A stretch of DNA of 64,000 bases from a bacterium (GTDB lineage: Bacteria > Planctomycetota > Planctomycetia > Pirellulales > Pirellulaceae), in NCBI GenBank assembly GCA_030430075.1, contig JAUIGN010000032.1:26106-90105 (forward strand). The letters run 5' to 3'. The first letter of the stretch is position 1. Every line of letters begins with the position of its first letter. Made by a program: the position numbers and the translations under genes. The notes beneath the pieces are model-generated. The model was not told the origin of the DNA. It saw only the letters and a list, made by a program, of their open reading frames with translations, and did no database searches. Shown here piece after piece: positions 33,123-42,869 of this stretch.

Positions 33123-36100
33123 CTACCAGGTCGTTCCCTCGAACAGCGCCCATTCCGACTTCGACGAGCGGCGGAGTCGCAGCTCTCTGTCTTTCGCCCT
33201 GTACAACGCAACATAGTGCTGGGCAGCCGGTCTGCCTTGCTCCGCCAGGTCGTCGGTATAGGTCGACAGAATTGATGCATGAATCAGCAAGCGATCTGCC
33301 GTGTCGGCAATATGCTCGGTCATTTGGCGAGCCAGGAAGTACTGCCGTGTCTGCGCGAGCGCGGTCGCAAGACTGTACGCCTCGTCAGATGTCAGGTAGC
33401 TGTCTCGATCCACTTCTTCGGCTTCGTCAAGCATCATGTCGGTCAGTTGCTGTGCATCCACCATGCGGCCGTGGCAAAAGAAAGTCGCAATCAGCTGTTG
33501 CATCACGTAACTGCGCGGCAGCCACTCGATATCGTCATCCTCGGCGAGCCGATCCATCATGTCCTTGGCGTTGCTGTCCTGGGCCGCGATCAGTGCCTCG
33601 TCTAACGCCCGGCTTGACATGCTGAGCTGCCGCATGAGTCCCTCTGCCCCGGTGTCTTCCGAAACGGCAATGCCGGAATGCGAGTGACGACGAAGGGCCA
33701 GGAAAAGCTGAAACTCGTACGCTTTGCGCCTCGCGTCCTCGAGTGGTTCCTTCAGTTGATCGGGCATCGCGGCGGCAGCTTCCAGACCTCCAAATCTGGC
33801 ATACAAGTCGGGGATGGCCACGAAGTCATGGCGATTCTCGTCAGCGAGGATCTGGAGCGCGATCGCCGTAGCCCGCTGGTACCAGTCTTCGGCGGGTTGC
33901 AATGCGACAAGCAGTTCCAGTTCGCTGAATCGACTCAGCCGTCCTTCGTTCCCGCCTGAATTCGACAAGGCATCGACGGCATCCGGTCGTCCGCACCATG
34001 CTTGTGCATGGCGGACTGCTCGTTTCGCCAAGCCAGCACCTTGCGTTTCGGCGCTCCAAAAAAAGTGCCACTCCGATTTCGCGGTCACGTTGATCGAGCG
34101 GAACATAATTGCGGATCGAGTGAGCAACTCGGCCGTGCCGGCTTCTGCAAGCTGACCGCCCAGTGCCTGGACGACGGACCTGTCTTCCGCATATTCGGCC
34201 CGAAGATGAAGCCCATCCGCCGCATTTTCGGCGGCACAGCAGACCAGCAACCCTGCGTGCACACGGTAAAACGGATTCTTGATTTCGTTGGCAATATTGA
34301 CCGCCAGCTCGACTTGCTTGTTCTGGAGCGCGGCCCAAACCAGGGCGAGCTGCACGCGCGCATCCAGGTCGGCCAAACGCCGGTATTCTGGCTCATTCAT
34401 CAAGTCGAAGTGGGCCACGCCCACCTTCGTGTATTCCTTTGACCAGCTTAGCAACGCTGCCGTATGTCGTTGATCGTAATGTGCGATCTTGGGCAACCGC
34501 CACACGACCTCCTTGATCTGTCGTTCGGGCGTGAACTGGTCCATCACATGGCTGTCAAGCATCTGGGCGATAAGAACAATCGCCAGCAGCACAACGCATT
34601 GAAAGGACACCAGTGCCCGGATTCCGGAGACCGCTGCCTTGCCCTGGGGAGCCATGGGGCGTGACACATGTTCCGGCGTTCGAGACAACATCGACGTCAC
34701 GCTTCCCGTCGCACACGCATGGTGTCGGATATGGTCTGCAACGCGATCAACCATGAAGCTCAAGTGGTAATACGACCAGTGAACGAGCTCCTTGCCAGTC
34801 AGAATGGACGACAGGTGTTCTCCGACCTGTGAGAGCCCGAAGTCGGATGCGGAAGCCAGGCCGAGGCTGGCTCGCAGTATTCCACCCGACCTTTCGCAAT
34901 GGGTATTCGCCCACGCCAGGATTTCCTGCTCGGCCTCGTCATTCGCGGGCATACATGCAAACGATTCTTCTGGCGTTGCTGCTACCGAATCAAGAATGTG
35001 CTCGGGAAGGTCGTTGCCTTGGATGCTGCGAATGACGCGTCCCCACACAAACTCATCGACGATCGGCCGCACGAGCCGATCATACGCCGCACGAAATGGA
35101 AGCTCGACAACTCGAATCAGACGATGCACGGGATTCAGGGTCTCGACCGGTTCCCGACGGCGACTTTCTCGGGAGAGACGCAGCGTGCCCTTCAGCCCGT
35201 TGATCGCCTCGTCAGAACGCGACCACAACCCTAACCAGCGCGAACCGTACTGTCGCATGACGTGCTTGTCGACACGCCGATCCCGATAACAATCCAGGTG
35301 CGCCCACAAGGCCCGAACGACTCGATGCAGGTTGTACGCAACCAGCAGCATTGACACGGTCGCAATGGCAATCAGCAACAGCACCGTCGGGTAGTACCCA
35401 TGCGAGATGAGAAGGTCCCATGTGTTAGCCGCGGATCGCCACAAGTCCGATCGCAGAGCGAAAAGCGCGACTGTTGCAGCAAGCGGAATCAGCAGCAGCA
35501 GCGAAGTGTGCCTCGCGCGATAACGCAGGAAGGGCGTTCCCAGCGTGGTCCAGCTGCGCAGATGGTTCAGCTGGCACCCCCGACGCACGGCCAACTGCAA
35601 CGCATGCCATATGACCGACCCGCCATGACTATGCGCAACGAGATGATACGACTGCCCAGCGTCTTCATACGCCAAGAGGCGCCGAAGAAGGTCTCGTCCA
35701 GCATTGCGACGGGCTTGCTCACTGTTGTGGCCAGACCAATGAAACACCGCACCGTGCTGGTGACACCTGACGTCGGAAGGCAATCGCAACTCGAGCTGAA
35801 CAGCGGCCGGGCTGCCGATTTGCCACCATTTCTCGCCGGCGTCTTCGTTGTCCGCGGAGCCTGTTCCGTGAATCAGCAGGACCTCTTCCTTGTCGGTTTG
35901 CGGCGCCGGCAACGGTGCTATTCCGCCGGCTGATTGAGGCGCACGGTCGTGCCCATGATGCCAGTTCCGCAATTGTTGAATGTTGCTCACAAACCGCGAA
36001 ACGGCTTCAGCAAACGCTGCCAGCGGGTACACGCAGGCGGTCAACATGGCGAGGAAGTACGCTGGCTCAAGGTGACCTGTACTCGAGAATAACTTGAGGT

Positions 36101-36527
36101 CGAAGAATGCGTCGGACGCCAACACCGTGACCCCGAAGACCATGATTCCGCAAAGAAAATGCGCGGCGACCGACGCTACCCCAGCCGAGAAAAATGCAAA
36201 CCTGCTGATGAGCGACTGTGGCGTTTTCAGCTGGACAGAGTACTGAATGACCGCCAAGAAAACGGCCAAGGCAAGCGGGGCGAGCGCGATGCCGCTCGTC
36301 AATTCCCAGCCAGTTTGCAGGCGACTGCTGCTTCCGAAGAAGGATTCGGATTCGACACACCAATCGGCCCACAACAACGCAACGTACGCGGGAGCCGCGT
36401 AGATTCGCAGCAACGCGAGAGCGTCAAGCCGCTTTCGTGCCGTCCATGAGGCGGCCCACTTCCAGACACCACTTTCCAAAGGGTCACCTCGTTCGTCTTG
36501 CTCCATCAAGGCAGAGGAACCAACCAT
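33123..36527 (-). CDS. large membrane protein with alpha/beta hydrolase and helical-repeat regions
   Basis: The 1134-residue product is unusual for its length. Four helices occupy residues 39-180. Residues 214-310 carry an alpha/beta hydrolase core: LLIHGTG at 217-223 (His-Gly of the oxyanion region) and VAHSHGGSV with the nucleophile Ser300. Two helices follow at about 345-405, and another lies near 655. The C-terminal 430 residues are helical and TPR-like (LDARVQLALVWAALQNKQVELAVNIANEIK). It shows a normal frame throughout, so it is one long protein. Codon use looks less GC-biased than neighbours, which hints at recent transfer. The substrate is unknown. Confidence 0.75.
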   Translation of the reverse strand: MVGSSALMEQDERGDPLESGVWKWAASWTARKRLDALALLRIYAAPAYVALLWADWCVESESFFGSSSRLQTGWELTSGIALAPLALAVFLAVIQYSVQLKTPQSLISRFAFFSAGVASVAAHFLCGIMVFGVTVLASDAFFDLKLFSSTGHLEPAYFLAMLTACVYPLAAFAEAVSRFVSNIQQLRNWHHGHDRAPQSAGGIAPLPAPQTDKEEVLLIHGTGSADNEDAGEKWWQIGSPAAVQLELRLPSDVRCHQHGAVFHWSGHNSEQARRNAGRDLLRRLLAYEDAGQSYHLVAHSHGGSVIWHALQLAVRRGCQLNHLRSWTTLGTPFLRYRARHTSLLLLIPLAATVALFALRSDLWRSAANTWDLLISHGYYPTVLLLIAIATVSMLLVAYNLHRVVRALWAHLDCYRDRRVDKHVMRQYGSRWLGLWSRSDEAINGLKGTLRLSRESRRREPVETLNPVHRLIRVVELPFRAAYDRLVRPIVDEFVWGRVIRSIQGNDLPEHILDSVAATPEESFACMPANDEAEQEILAWANTHCERSGGILRASLGLASASDFGLSQVGEHLSSILTGKELVHWSYYHLSFMVDRVADHIRHHACATGSVTSMLSRTPEHVSRPMAPQGKAAVSGIRALVSFQCVVLLAIVLIAQMLDSHVMDQFTPERQIKEVVWRLPKIAHYDQRHTAALLSWSKEYTKVGVAHFDLMNEPEYRRLADLDARVQLALVWAALQNKQVELAVNIANEIKNPFYRVHAGLLVCCAAENAADGLHLRAEYAEDRSVVQALGGQLAEAGTAELLTRSAIMFRSINVTAKSEWHFFWSAETQGAGLAKRAVRHAQAWCGRPDAVDALSNSGGNEGRLSRFSELELLVALQPAEDWYQRATAIALQILADENRHDFVAIPDLYARFGGLEAAAAMPDQLKEPLEDARRKAYEFQLFLALRRHSHSGIAVSEDTGAEGLMRQLSMSSRALDEALIAAQDSNAKDMMDRLAEDDDIEWLPRSYVMQQLIATFFCHGRMVDAQQLTDMMLDEAEEVDRDSYLTSDEAYSLATALAQTRQYFLARQMTEHIADTADRLLIHASILSTYTDDLAEQGRPAAQHYVALYRAKDRELRLRRSSKSEWALFEGTTW

Positions 36528-37009
36528 CCGCGTCAGCGCGCGGATGATAGCTGAGAAACCCTCGGTCGACCTAGGTCAGTTCCGTGAGGTGGAAATTCAA
36601 TGAATGCAAGTCGCAGTTTGCACATTCGGTTGACTTGGGTAGCAATTCAAGATCACCTGTTGCCCTGGAAACTTGCGGCAGATGCGGGAGCCAGCGAACT
36701 TACAGAACCAAGGACGGCATCGACCCCTGACGGTGAGTATCAAGTCAATCCATGGAGACTGCGTGTGAATCGCCCAGCCTCCGGCGTTTGTTGTTGGCGT
36801 CATCAAGCTGACGGCAGGTCGTTGGGTTATTCAGCGTTCGTCCTGCTCGACGGATGTGCGCTGGCCGCGGGGCGATGATTTGACCCTCTGCCCCGTGTCA
36901 GTACAATTGTGGCACGCGTTAGATCTTGGTTCGTTCTGCGCCCTTCCGGGCGGCCGATTGCTCTCGCCGAGATTGTCCACGGTTTCGTCTTTCCAAAAGG
37001 AGAGTGGCT
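36528..37009. other. non-coding gap before the small membrane protein
   Basis: Holds no gene that I can support. The promoter at 36880-36907 lies in its 3' part. A stretch near 36600 faintly resembles the intergenic repeat family but is too diverged to call. Confidence 0.4.
36880..36907 (+). promoter_or_regulatory. sigma-70-type promoter
   Basis: TTGACC at 36880 and TACAAT at 36902 are separated by 16 bases; each matches the consensus at five of six positions. They lie about 100 bp upstream of the small membrane protein gene at 37010. Confidence 0.5.
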
Positions 37010-37255
37010 ATGTGGTTCAATGTCGGTATCGTTGAGTTGGGGATCGTTGGTGTTCTACTGTTGGCTGCTGCGATTCTCGGAGCATTGCGTCTCCGAGCGT
37101 GGCGTTGGGCAATCGTCGGCCTTGCCTGCTCAATCGTCGCAACGGTCCTTTCACCAGCCGATCCGGTCAGCACCGTCCTGCTGGGGGCCGTGTTGTTCCT
37201 TTTTTTCCTTGGGGGAATCCGTTTTGGACGCGCACGATCAGTCGCGGTTGCTTGA
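37010..37255 (+). CDS. small membrane protein
   Basis: The start ATG at 37010 has AAAAGGAGAG eight bases upstream, a strong ribosome site. The 81-residue protein has an N-terminal helix (GIVELGIVGVLLLAAAILGALRL) and two more (WAIVGLACSIVATVL, TVLLGAVLFLFFLGG). It resembles the small protein encoded at 30606-31037 at its start. A promoter-like pair lies 100 bp upstream. The role is unknown. Confidence 0.65.
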   Translation: MWFNVGIVELGIVGVLLLAAAILGALRLRAWRWAIVGLACSIVATVLSPADPVSTVLLGAVLFLFFLGGIRFGRARSVAVA

Positions 37256-37864
37256 CTGATCCCGTTCCAACCCGATTGCCGTCACGCGATGGTTGCGACG
37301 TGACATCTCGGATTGAAACCAGCGCAGCGGTCAGTCACTTGAACGCCACGCTGAAACAGGTCTAATCCCTGATCGGTTCAGGCGTGCTCGTTGACGAGCA
37401 AGGAAATCAGCGAATCGCAAAGATTGCGAAGGCGAGTGATTTGGCCGTGCAAGCGAAGCGTTCGCCGTTGCACGTCTGCGGCGGATAGCGATCGAACCCA
37501 CGCCGCGGACATGAAACGTGCCGGAAGGTCGCTCTGAACAGCGAGTTGGTGTTCACCGGCTGGGCGGTCATGATGCTGCTGCCGGCGGTCGCGGGAATGG
37601 TCCGAGCCAAGGGACGGTTGTTTCTTGGCGAAGTGGCCATCGCTCTTCGGCCGTGGTTCTTCGACCGTCGTTCGACGGCCATGATTCGACGGCCATGATT
37701 CGACGGCTCGGTGACCAGCAGTGTCGCCGCCGGAATGCGGCACGGGGTACGACCTGTACATCACCGCATCCGGAAGTCTACCGGGTTTCGCCGAAACTTC
37801 AGGCCGCACTGCCGACCATCGGCAGGTAACCCGAAGACGTGATGTTGGCTGCAGTGAAACCAAG
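37256..37864. other. gap with possible gene remnants
   Basis: A run of direct repeats (ATTCGACGGCCATG, 14 bp) sits near 37669-37707. The frame around 37545-37700 on the plus strand reads VFTGWAVMMLLPAVAGM, a plausible helix fragment, but no start, ribosome site or full-length gene fits. I leave the region unannotated. Confidence 0.35.
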
Positions 37865-37938
37865 TGGGCGTACCAAGATTCGAACTTGGGACCTCGTCGT
37901 TATCAGCGACGCGCTCTAACCAACTGAGCTATACGCCC
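37865..37938 (-). tRNA. tRNA-Ile(GAU)
   Basis: Read on the minus strand the 74 bases fold as a standard cloverleaf: acceptor GGGCGTA/TACGCCC with discriminator A, D arm GCTCAGTTGGTTAGAGC, anticodon arm CGTCG-CTGATAA-CGACG with anticodon GAT, and T arm CCAAG-TTCGAAT-CTTGG. The CCA end is not encoded. Confidence 0.97.
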
Positions 37939-38235
37939 TACCCACTGCCACAACGGGCAAACATGCTATTCTAAGCCCGGCTCGCCGGCTGTCAAACGGG
38001 CTTGATGGGACATTGGTCCAGTTTATTGACATGAATCGATGGGGCGATCTGTAAGGCCTTGGCGAGACGCGGGCGGCGACTCGACGAGGCGCCAAGGCCC
38101 CACAGGCATTTCCTCCTGCCGGCCAGTGCACCGAGGGGCCAGTGCATCGACGGGCCAGCACGTGCGGCTGCCGTGAGGCGGGGAGCGCCGTTGTCGTAAG
38201 CGGTTACCAATCGGGGCGTCATCTCGCTGGCAAGT

Positions 38236-39327
38236 CTACCTGCGGGCCACCAGCACACCGCTCACACGACGGATCAGGCGGCGCATTTCCAGCACGCTAA
38301 TCGTGGACAGCACTCGATGCACGGGTAGCCCGGAAGCCAGCACAATCTCGTCGATCTTGGTTGGCTCGGCGCCAATTTCCGCTAGAACCGCCTGTTCGAT
38401 GTCGTTCAGCAGCAGTTCGGCCGGATGCCGCACGATTCGGTCAGGGCCGATCTGCGCTGCCTCGACGAGCGGTCCGAGTTCTTCGAGCACGTCGTCGACG
38501 CTTTCGACCAGGCGGGCGCCCTCTCGGAGGAGCCGGTGGCAGCCGCGGGAGACGTGGCTATCGACCGGCCCCGGCACGGAGAAGACTTCCCGCCCCTGCT
38601 CCATGGCATGCTCGGCAGAGATCAGGGCCCCCGACCGCTCGGCGGCCTCCACGACGACCACACCGAGGCTCAGTCCGGTGACCAGCCGATTGCGTTGCGG
38701 GAACGTGCCGCTGGCAGGGCGAACGCGGGGCGGCAATTCGCTGATCAATGCGCCCTGCCGAGCCACCTCGTCCGCCAACTGCCGGTGCTCGGGCGGATAG
38801 ATCTGCAGCAAGCCCCCTCCGAGGACGGCGATGGTACGTCCTCCGGCCTCCAGGGCCCCCCGGTGGGCGGCAGCATCGATGCCGCGCGCCAGACCGCTGA
38901 CGATCGTCAGGCCGGCTCGAGCCAACCCAGCCCCCAATCGTTCGGCATGACGCCGACCGTAGCGGGTCGCGTGACGCGTCCCCACAATGGCAATTCCCAA
39001 CGCATCGCGGGGCAAGATCTCTCCTCGCAAGAACAGAACGCTGGGCGGGTCGTGAATCTCACGCAAGCCGCGCGGAAACTCGGCTTCCTCGTCGAACAGA
39101 ATGCGGATGGCATGCTCCCGGCAGGTCGCCAGTTCGGCGTCCACATCGATCTCTTTCTCGGCCCTGGTTAAGGCTCGGCTCAACTTGACGCCAATTCCGG
39201 GCACGTCCCGCAATTCGCTTTGGGCTGCCGCCAAGATCCGCTCGGCCGTACCGAATCGCTCCAGCAAGACTGCCCGCGCGCGGGGTCCGACACCAGGAAC
39301 AAGCGACAGCCGCAACGTGGCCACCAT
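38236..39327 (-). CDS. dprA: DNA-processing protein DprA
   Basis: The protein has a helix-hairpin-helix N-terminus (LVPGVGPRARAVLLERFG, VPGIGVKLSRAL), the Rossmann core with IAIVGTRHATRYG, SGLARGIDAAAHRGALEAGGRTIAVLGGGL and ISELPPRVRPASGTFPQRNRLVTGLS, and a C-terminal winged helix (PTKIDEIVLASGLPVHRVLSTISVLEMRRLI). DprA loads RecA on incoming single-stranded DNA during transformation. The ATG at 39327 is a conservative start; a TTG at 39357 or a start further upstream is possible, since no ribosome site decides it. Confidence 0.93.
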   Translation of the reverse strand: MVATLRLSLVPGVGPRARAVLLERFGTAERILAAAQSELRDVPGIGVKLSRALTRAEKEIDVDAELATCREHAIRILFDEEAEFPRGLREIHDPPSVLFLRGEILPRDALGIAIVGTRHATRYGRRHAERLGAGLARAGLTIVSGLARGIDAAAHRGALEAGGRTIAVLGGGLLQIYPPEHRQLADEVARQGALISELPPRVRPASGTFPQRNRLVTGLSLGVVVVEAAERSGALISAEHAMEQGREVFSVPGPVDSHVSRGCHRLLREGARLVESVDDVLEELGPLVEAAQIGPDRIVRHPAELLLNDIEQAVLAEIGAEPTKIDEIVLASGLPVHRVLSTISVLEMRRLIRRVSGVLVARR

Positions 39328-39619
39328 GGCGGGATCGACGGAATCTAGGTTTGCCAACAGCGCACCTGTGGTCTCAACGGGTCTGGACCGACGCGACCGG
39401 GACTGCGTCTCGCAGCCACGCTCGCCGCGCAAGCATCGACGGCAATCTAGTCGAGCACGGATCCGCGCACCACGCGAGGCACATACACTTACATGTATAT
39501 GCGCATTGAAAAGACAGGCGGGCGAACAATGGTTCCGGAGCTGCCGGGCCTGGCAACGGCAGGTACAGGCAGGAGGTGGCTGGGCGTGGTTCCCGGCGAA
39601 CTGGTTGCCGGGTTGCCGA

Positions 39620-40711
39620 CTATTCGGCAAATGCGGCCCGTGCCTCTGCCGCCGGGACGTCCGCCACCAGCTCGACGTGCCCGATGCACGTGGGCAGGAC
39701 AAATCGCAGCTTGCCGCCGACCGTCTTCTTGTCGTGCCGCATGGCGTCCAAGAGCGCTTGGTGGTCGACATCAGGGACCGTCACCGGCAGTTCGAGCGCC
39801 ATCAACAGGTCGCGCTGGCGACGCGTTACTCCGTGGTCGATTCGTCCCTGGCGTGCGGCCAAGCGTGACGCACACAGCATCCCGATCGAGACCGCCTCGC
39901 CGTGCAGGAACGTGCCGTACCCGGTAACCGACTCGATCGCGTGGCAGAACGTATGTCCATAGTTGAGGACCGCCCGGACGCCGGTCTCTTCGCGTTCGTC
40001 GGCCCGGACCACATCCGCCTTCAATTGGCAACAACGGGCCACGATCTGTGCCAGCACATCCGTCTGTCGGGCATTGATCGCGTCCACGTGACTTTCCAAA
40101 AACTCGAAGAAGGGCTCGTCCAGAATGACCCCGTACTTGACCACTTCCGCCAGCCCGGACCGGTATTCACGATCAGGTAACGTCAGCAGGGCATCGATGT
40201 CGATCACGACGCCGTGCGGCTGCCAAAAGGCGCCGACCATGTTCTTGGCGCCCGGAAGGTTGACGCCAACCTTGCCGCCAACGCTGCTGTCGACCTGTGC
40301 CAAGAGCGTCGTGGGAAACTGCACGAATCCGATGCCGCGGGCATACGTGGCGGCAATGAACCCCGCCAGGTCGCCGACCACTCCACCACCGACGGCCGCA
40401 ACCACCGACTTGCGATCCGTTCCGAATTCCAACATCAAGCGCCACAACTGGTCGGCCTGCAGGATGGACTTGGTACCTTCACCCGGTTCCAGCACCACCT
40501 GGTTCACGCGCATCCCGCTCGCCGTCAGGCTCTCGATCACCGTCGCCGCATGGGTACCGGCGATGTTCTGATCGGTGATCACCACCGTGTGTTCGGCAGC
40601 GCATTGCCGGCGCACGAAATCGCCGGCCGAGGCCAGGTTGCCCGTCCCGATTTCAATGTCGTAGCCCCGCTCGGCCAGGTCGACGCGAACCCGCAATTCT
40701 GTTTCCGGCAT
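39620..40711 (-). CDS. aroB: 3-dehydroquinate synthase
   Basis: The 363-residue enzyme starts at ATG 40711 and shows the AroB signatures: EPGEGTKS, VAAVGGGVVGDLAGFIAATYARGIGFVQFPTTLLAQVDSSVGGKVGVN in shortened form here as GGGVVGDLAGF and DSSVGGK, YRSGLAEVVKYGVI, and LNYGHTFCHAIES with two metal-ligand His. It converts DAHP to dehydroquinate in the shikimate pathway. It stands apart from other shikimate genes in this window. Confidence 0.95.
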   Translation of the reverse strand: MPETELRVRVDLAERGYDIEIGTGNLASAGDFVRRQCAAEHTVVITDQNIAGTHAATVIESLTASGMRVNQVVLEPGEGTKSILQADQLWRLMLEFGTDRKSVVAAVGGGVVGDLAGFIAATYARGIGFVQFPTTLLAQVDSSVGGKVGVNLPGAKNMVGAFWQPHGVVIDIDALLTLPDREYRSGLAEVVKYGVILDEPFFEFLESHVDAINARQTDVLAQIVARCCQLKADVVRADEREETGVRAVLNYGHTFCHAIESVTGYGTFLHGEAVSIGMLCASRLAARQGRIDHGVTRRQRDLLMALELPVTVPDVDHQALLDAMRHDKKTVGGKLRFVLPTCIGHVELVADVPAAEARAAFAE

Positions 40712-40863
40712 GAGTGAATTCTCTGGGTTGAGATGCGCCGCGTCACTGGCAGAACGCACAAAGATTCGGCGGCACGGGATCGTAGAGCGGCTAACTTGCC
40801 GGCCAGCAGCACGGTCACCGCCGTGCAAACCGGATGGCGAGGCAACGCCCGCATTTCGGCCGA

Positions 40864-41085
40864 CTAAGCGACGCGTTCGATGTCTTCCGCAGTCACTGTG
40901 ATCTGCCGGCAAAATCCCGTATGAACGCGGACGTAGTCGATGTGCGCGCAGCTCTCCGGGTCCGCGTGCAGGGCCTGGGCAATTCGCTCCTTCTCTTCCC
41001 GTTCCATCTCGTCATATTCCTCGGGCCAGACCGTGCTGGTCTCCATCACGAGCGATTCACGGTAGGCGTCGAACGTATCAGGCAT
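40864..41085 (-). CDS. small acidic protein of unknown function
   Basis: The 73-residue product starts at ATG 41085, with GCGGAG seven bases upstream; an ATG two codons before is also possible. It is rich in Glu and Asp (TVWPEEYDEMEREEKERI) and ends with FCRQITVTAEDIERVA. No family was recognised. Confidence 0.5.
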   Translation of the reverse strand: MPDTFDAYRESLVMETSTVWPEEYDEMEREEKERIAQALHADPESCAHIDYVRVHTGFCRQITVTAEDIERVA

Positions 41086-41363
41086 AGTCATCTCCGCGGG
41101 TTGCCTGTCCAAGCGATGATAGGGGTCCAAGGGTGCCGCGCCGCGAATCTGCGCGACAGCAGCCCCCCGGCGTCGATCCGGCAAACGGTCAGTATACTTT
41201 TGCCTGAGGATGTGGAGAATACGCCCAAACGGCCAATGTGGACGGGCCGCACCCTACCGGCACGCGGGCCGACGTTGGTTCGCTGCCGTCGTTCGCAGAG
41301 GCAGCGTCACGCATCGAGCCCACAGATCGCGACGCAGGACACTCATTGGAAGGACGAGAATCG

Positions 41364-41933
41364 GTGAACCAATCGTTCCGCGGAAAAGCGGTGATCTTGG
41401 GGATTTTTCTGCTGGCACTGGTGCTCAGCGGCTTTGCCTGGTGGTATCAGCTTCGCAAGGGAAGTCACTGTCGCGAATTCCTGGGGACGGATGCCGTTCA
41501 GTTGATCCGCCAGGCGTCCCGGGTCGATCTGATGCGGTTGGAGCGGTTGCCGGGGACGACGGCCGGCCCCGGTTCGACCGCTGCCACAATCGAGCTGCCG
41601 GGCGGAATCTACCGGGTCACCGAGCGGACCGACATCACTCCGGTCCCTGGGCTGCTCCATGCACGCCACGCACTGCTACAGGATGTCAACTACCAATGGG
41701 CGCGGCCGCCGGGTGACTGTGCGAGTGACTGGGCGTTTGCCTTGCAGTTCTCGAGCGATACTCGGGAAGCGGTGCTGGCCTTCGATCCCGCTTGCAATCT
41801 GATCGGCGTCGGCGACACCGATCGGACGGCACCATTCGACCCGGTTCTGATGCGGACGTACACCGAGAAATCGCGGGAATGGGAGTTGCGGGCCGGCGGC
41901 GAACCGGGCCGTGAACGGTCACCGGGTTCGTAG
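41364..41933 (+). CDS. single-pass membrane protein of unknown function
   Basis: A GTG at 41364 has GGAAGGA nine bases upstream and starts the protein with NQSFRGKAVILGIFLLALVLSGFAWW, one N-terminal helix. The remainder (189 residues in all) contains DAVQLIRQASRVDLMRLE and a Trp-rich part but no named domain. Its last 15 bp overlap the 3' end of the convergent rhomboid gene. Confidence 0.6.
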   Translation: MNQSFRGKAVILGIFLLALVLSGFAWWYQLRKGSHCREFLGTDAVQLIRQASRVDLMRLERLPGTTAGPGSTAATIELPGGIYRVTERTDITPVPGLLHARHALLQDVNYQWARPPGDCASDWAFALQFSSDTREAVLAFDPACNLIGVGDTDRTAPFDPVLMRTYTEKSREWELRAGGEPGRERSPGS

Positions 41934-42863
41934 CGCCAGCGGGGCGGCGGCAATGACGACGCCGGTCAGAAATCCGATGCCGTGCGCCCAATTGGCGATG
42001 TTGATTCCCACGGAAGCAAAGGCATTGGAGAACCCAAGCAGCATCCAGAGCACCAAAATGATCACCGTACTCTGTGGGATCCGCATGCCTAACTCAGGCT
42101 GGAAGCTCGACTTAACCCACAAGTACCCGAAAATCCCGTACAGCACGCCGGACATGCCACCGGCCAGCAACCCGCCTCCCCACTGGTTGGGAACGAGCGC
42201 CTGAAAGAGGTTCGATACGATGGCGATCGCCAGCACCATCAGGGCCATTCGCAGGCTGCCGCGCCGATCTTCAACCAGGCTCCCCAACTGGTACGTCATG
42301 ATCATATTGAAGACCAGGTGCATCGCCCCGTAGTGGACGAAGATCGGGGTAATCGTCCGCCACACCTCTCCCTGTTTGATATCGATCAGCTTGGCGTCCA
42401 ACGTACTCCAGTCAATGCTGGGGTCGTTCATGTGCTCGATATCGACGAACAGCAACGCTCGCATGACCGATCCGCGGCGGTCTTGCCCCAGGCTGGACCC
42501 CATCGCCACGACGACACTGATGGCGATCAGCGTGAGGATGATCGGCTTTTTGCGTCCCGTGCCGCCCCGCTTCCACTTGCCGCGCATCGAGACGAATTTG
42601 CGTTGGATTTCCTCATTGCGGCGGATCTCTTCGCGGCGAATCGACTCGGCCGTTCGTTCCACTCCGCGGTAGGCGTCGGCCGTTGGATCCCGGCGGAATT
42701 CTGACAGCGCCTCCTTGGCGTCCTGGATTCGATTCTCGTCGCGAACCCAGATCGCCCACCGCCCCGCGTCCGCTTCTGCGTGTGCCTGGATCCCTTGAGT
42801 GACCAGGAACGCGGCAAAGCGATTGGCTTCCGGCTCCTTTTCGAGTGTACCGATGAGTCGCAT
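41919..42863 (-). CDS. rhomboid family intramembrane serine protease
   Basis: The 314-residue protein has a cytosolic N-terminal domain (RLIGTLEKEPEANRFAAFLVTQGIQAHAE) of the rhomboid NRho type, then an arginine-rich linker and a six-helix core. The active site is clear: GGMSGVLYG with Ser238 and ANWAHGIGFL with His294. HYGAMHLVFNM with His177, His182 and Asn186 is the conserved helix-2 motif. Substrates are not indicated. It overlaps the neighbouring convergent gene by 15 bp. Confidence 0.92.
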   Translation of the reverse strand: MRLIGTLEKEPEANRFAAFLVTQGIQAHAEADAGRWAIWVRDENRIQDAKEALSEFRRDPTADAYRGVERTAESIRREEIRRNEEIQRKFVSMRGKWKRGGTGRKKPIILTLIAISVVVAMGSSLGQDRRGSVMRALLFVDIEHMNDPSIDWSTLDAKLIDIKQGEVWRTITPIFVHYGAMHLVFNMIMTYQLGSLVEDRRGSLRMALMVLAIAIVSNLFQALVPNQWGGGLLAGGMSGVLYGIFGYLWVKSSFQPELGMRIPQSTVIILVLWMLLGFSNAFASVGINIANWAHGIGFLTGVVIAAAPLALRTR

Positions 42864-42869
42864 GAGTGA

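Noticed and set aside
36590..36640. Possible ninth copy of the intergenic repeat
   Set aside because: Only scattered short matches; neither inverted end is present.
37378..37863. Long minus-strand frame next to the tRNA
   Set aside because: No ribosome site and a composition rich in Arg and Pro; the plus strand shows a possible broken helix frame as well, so the region is more likely non-coding.
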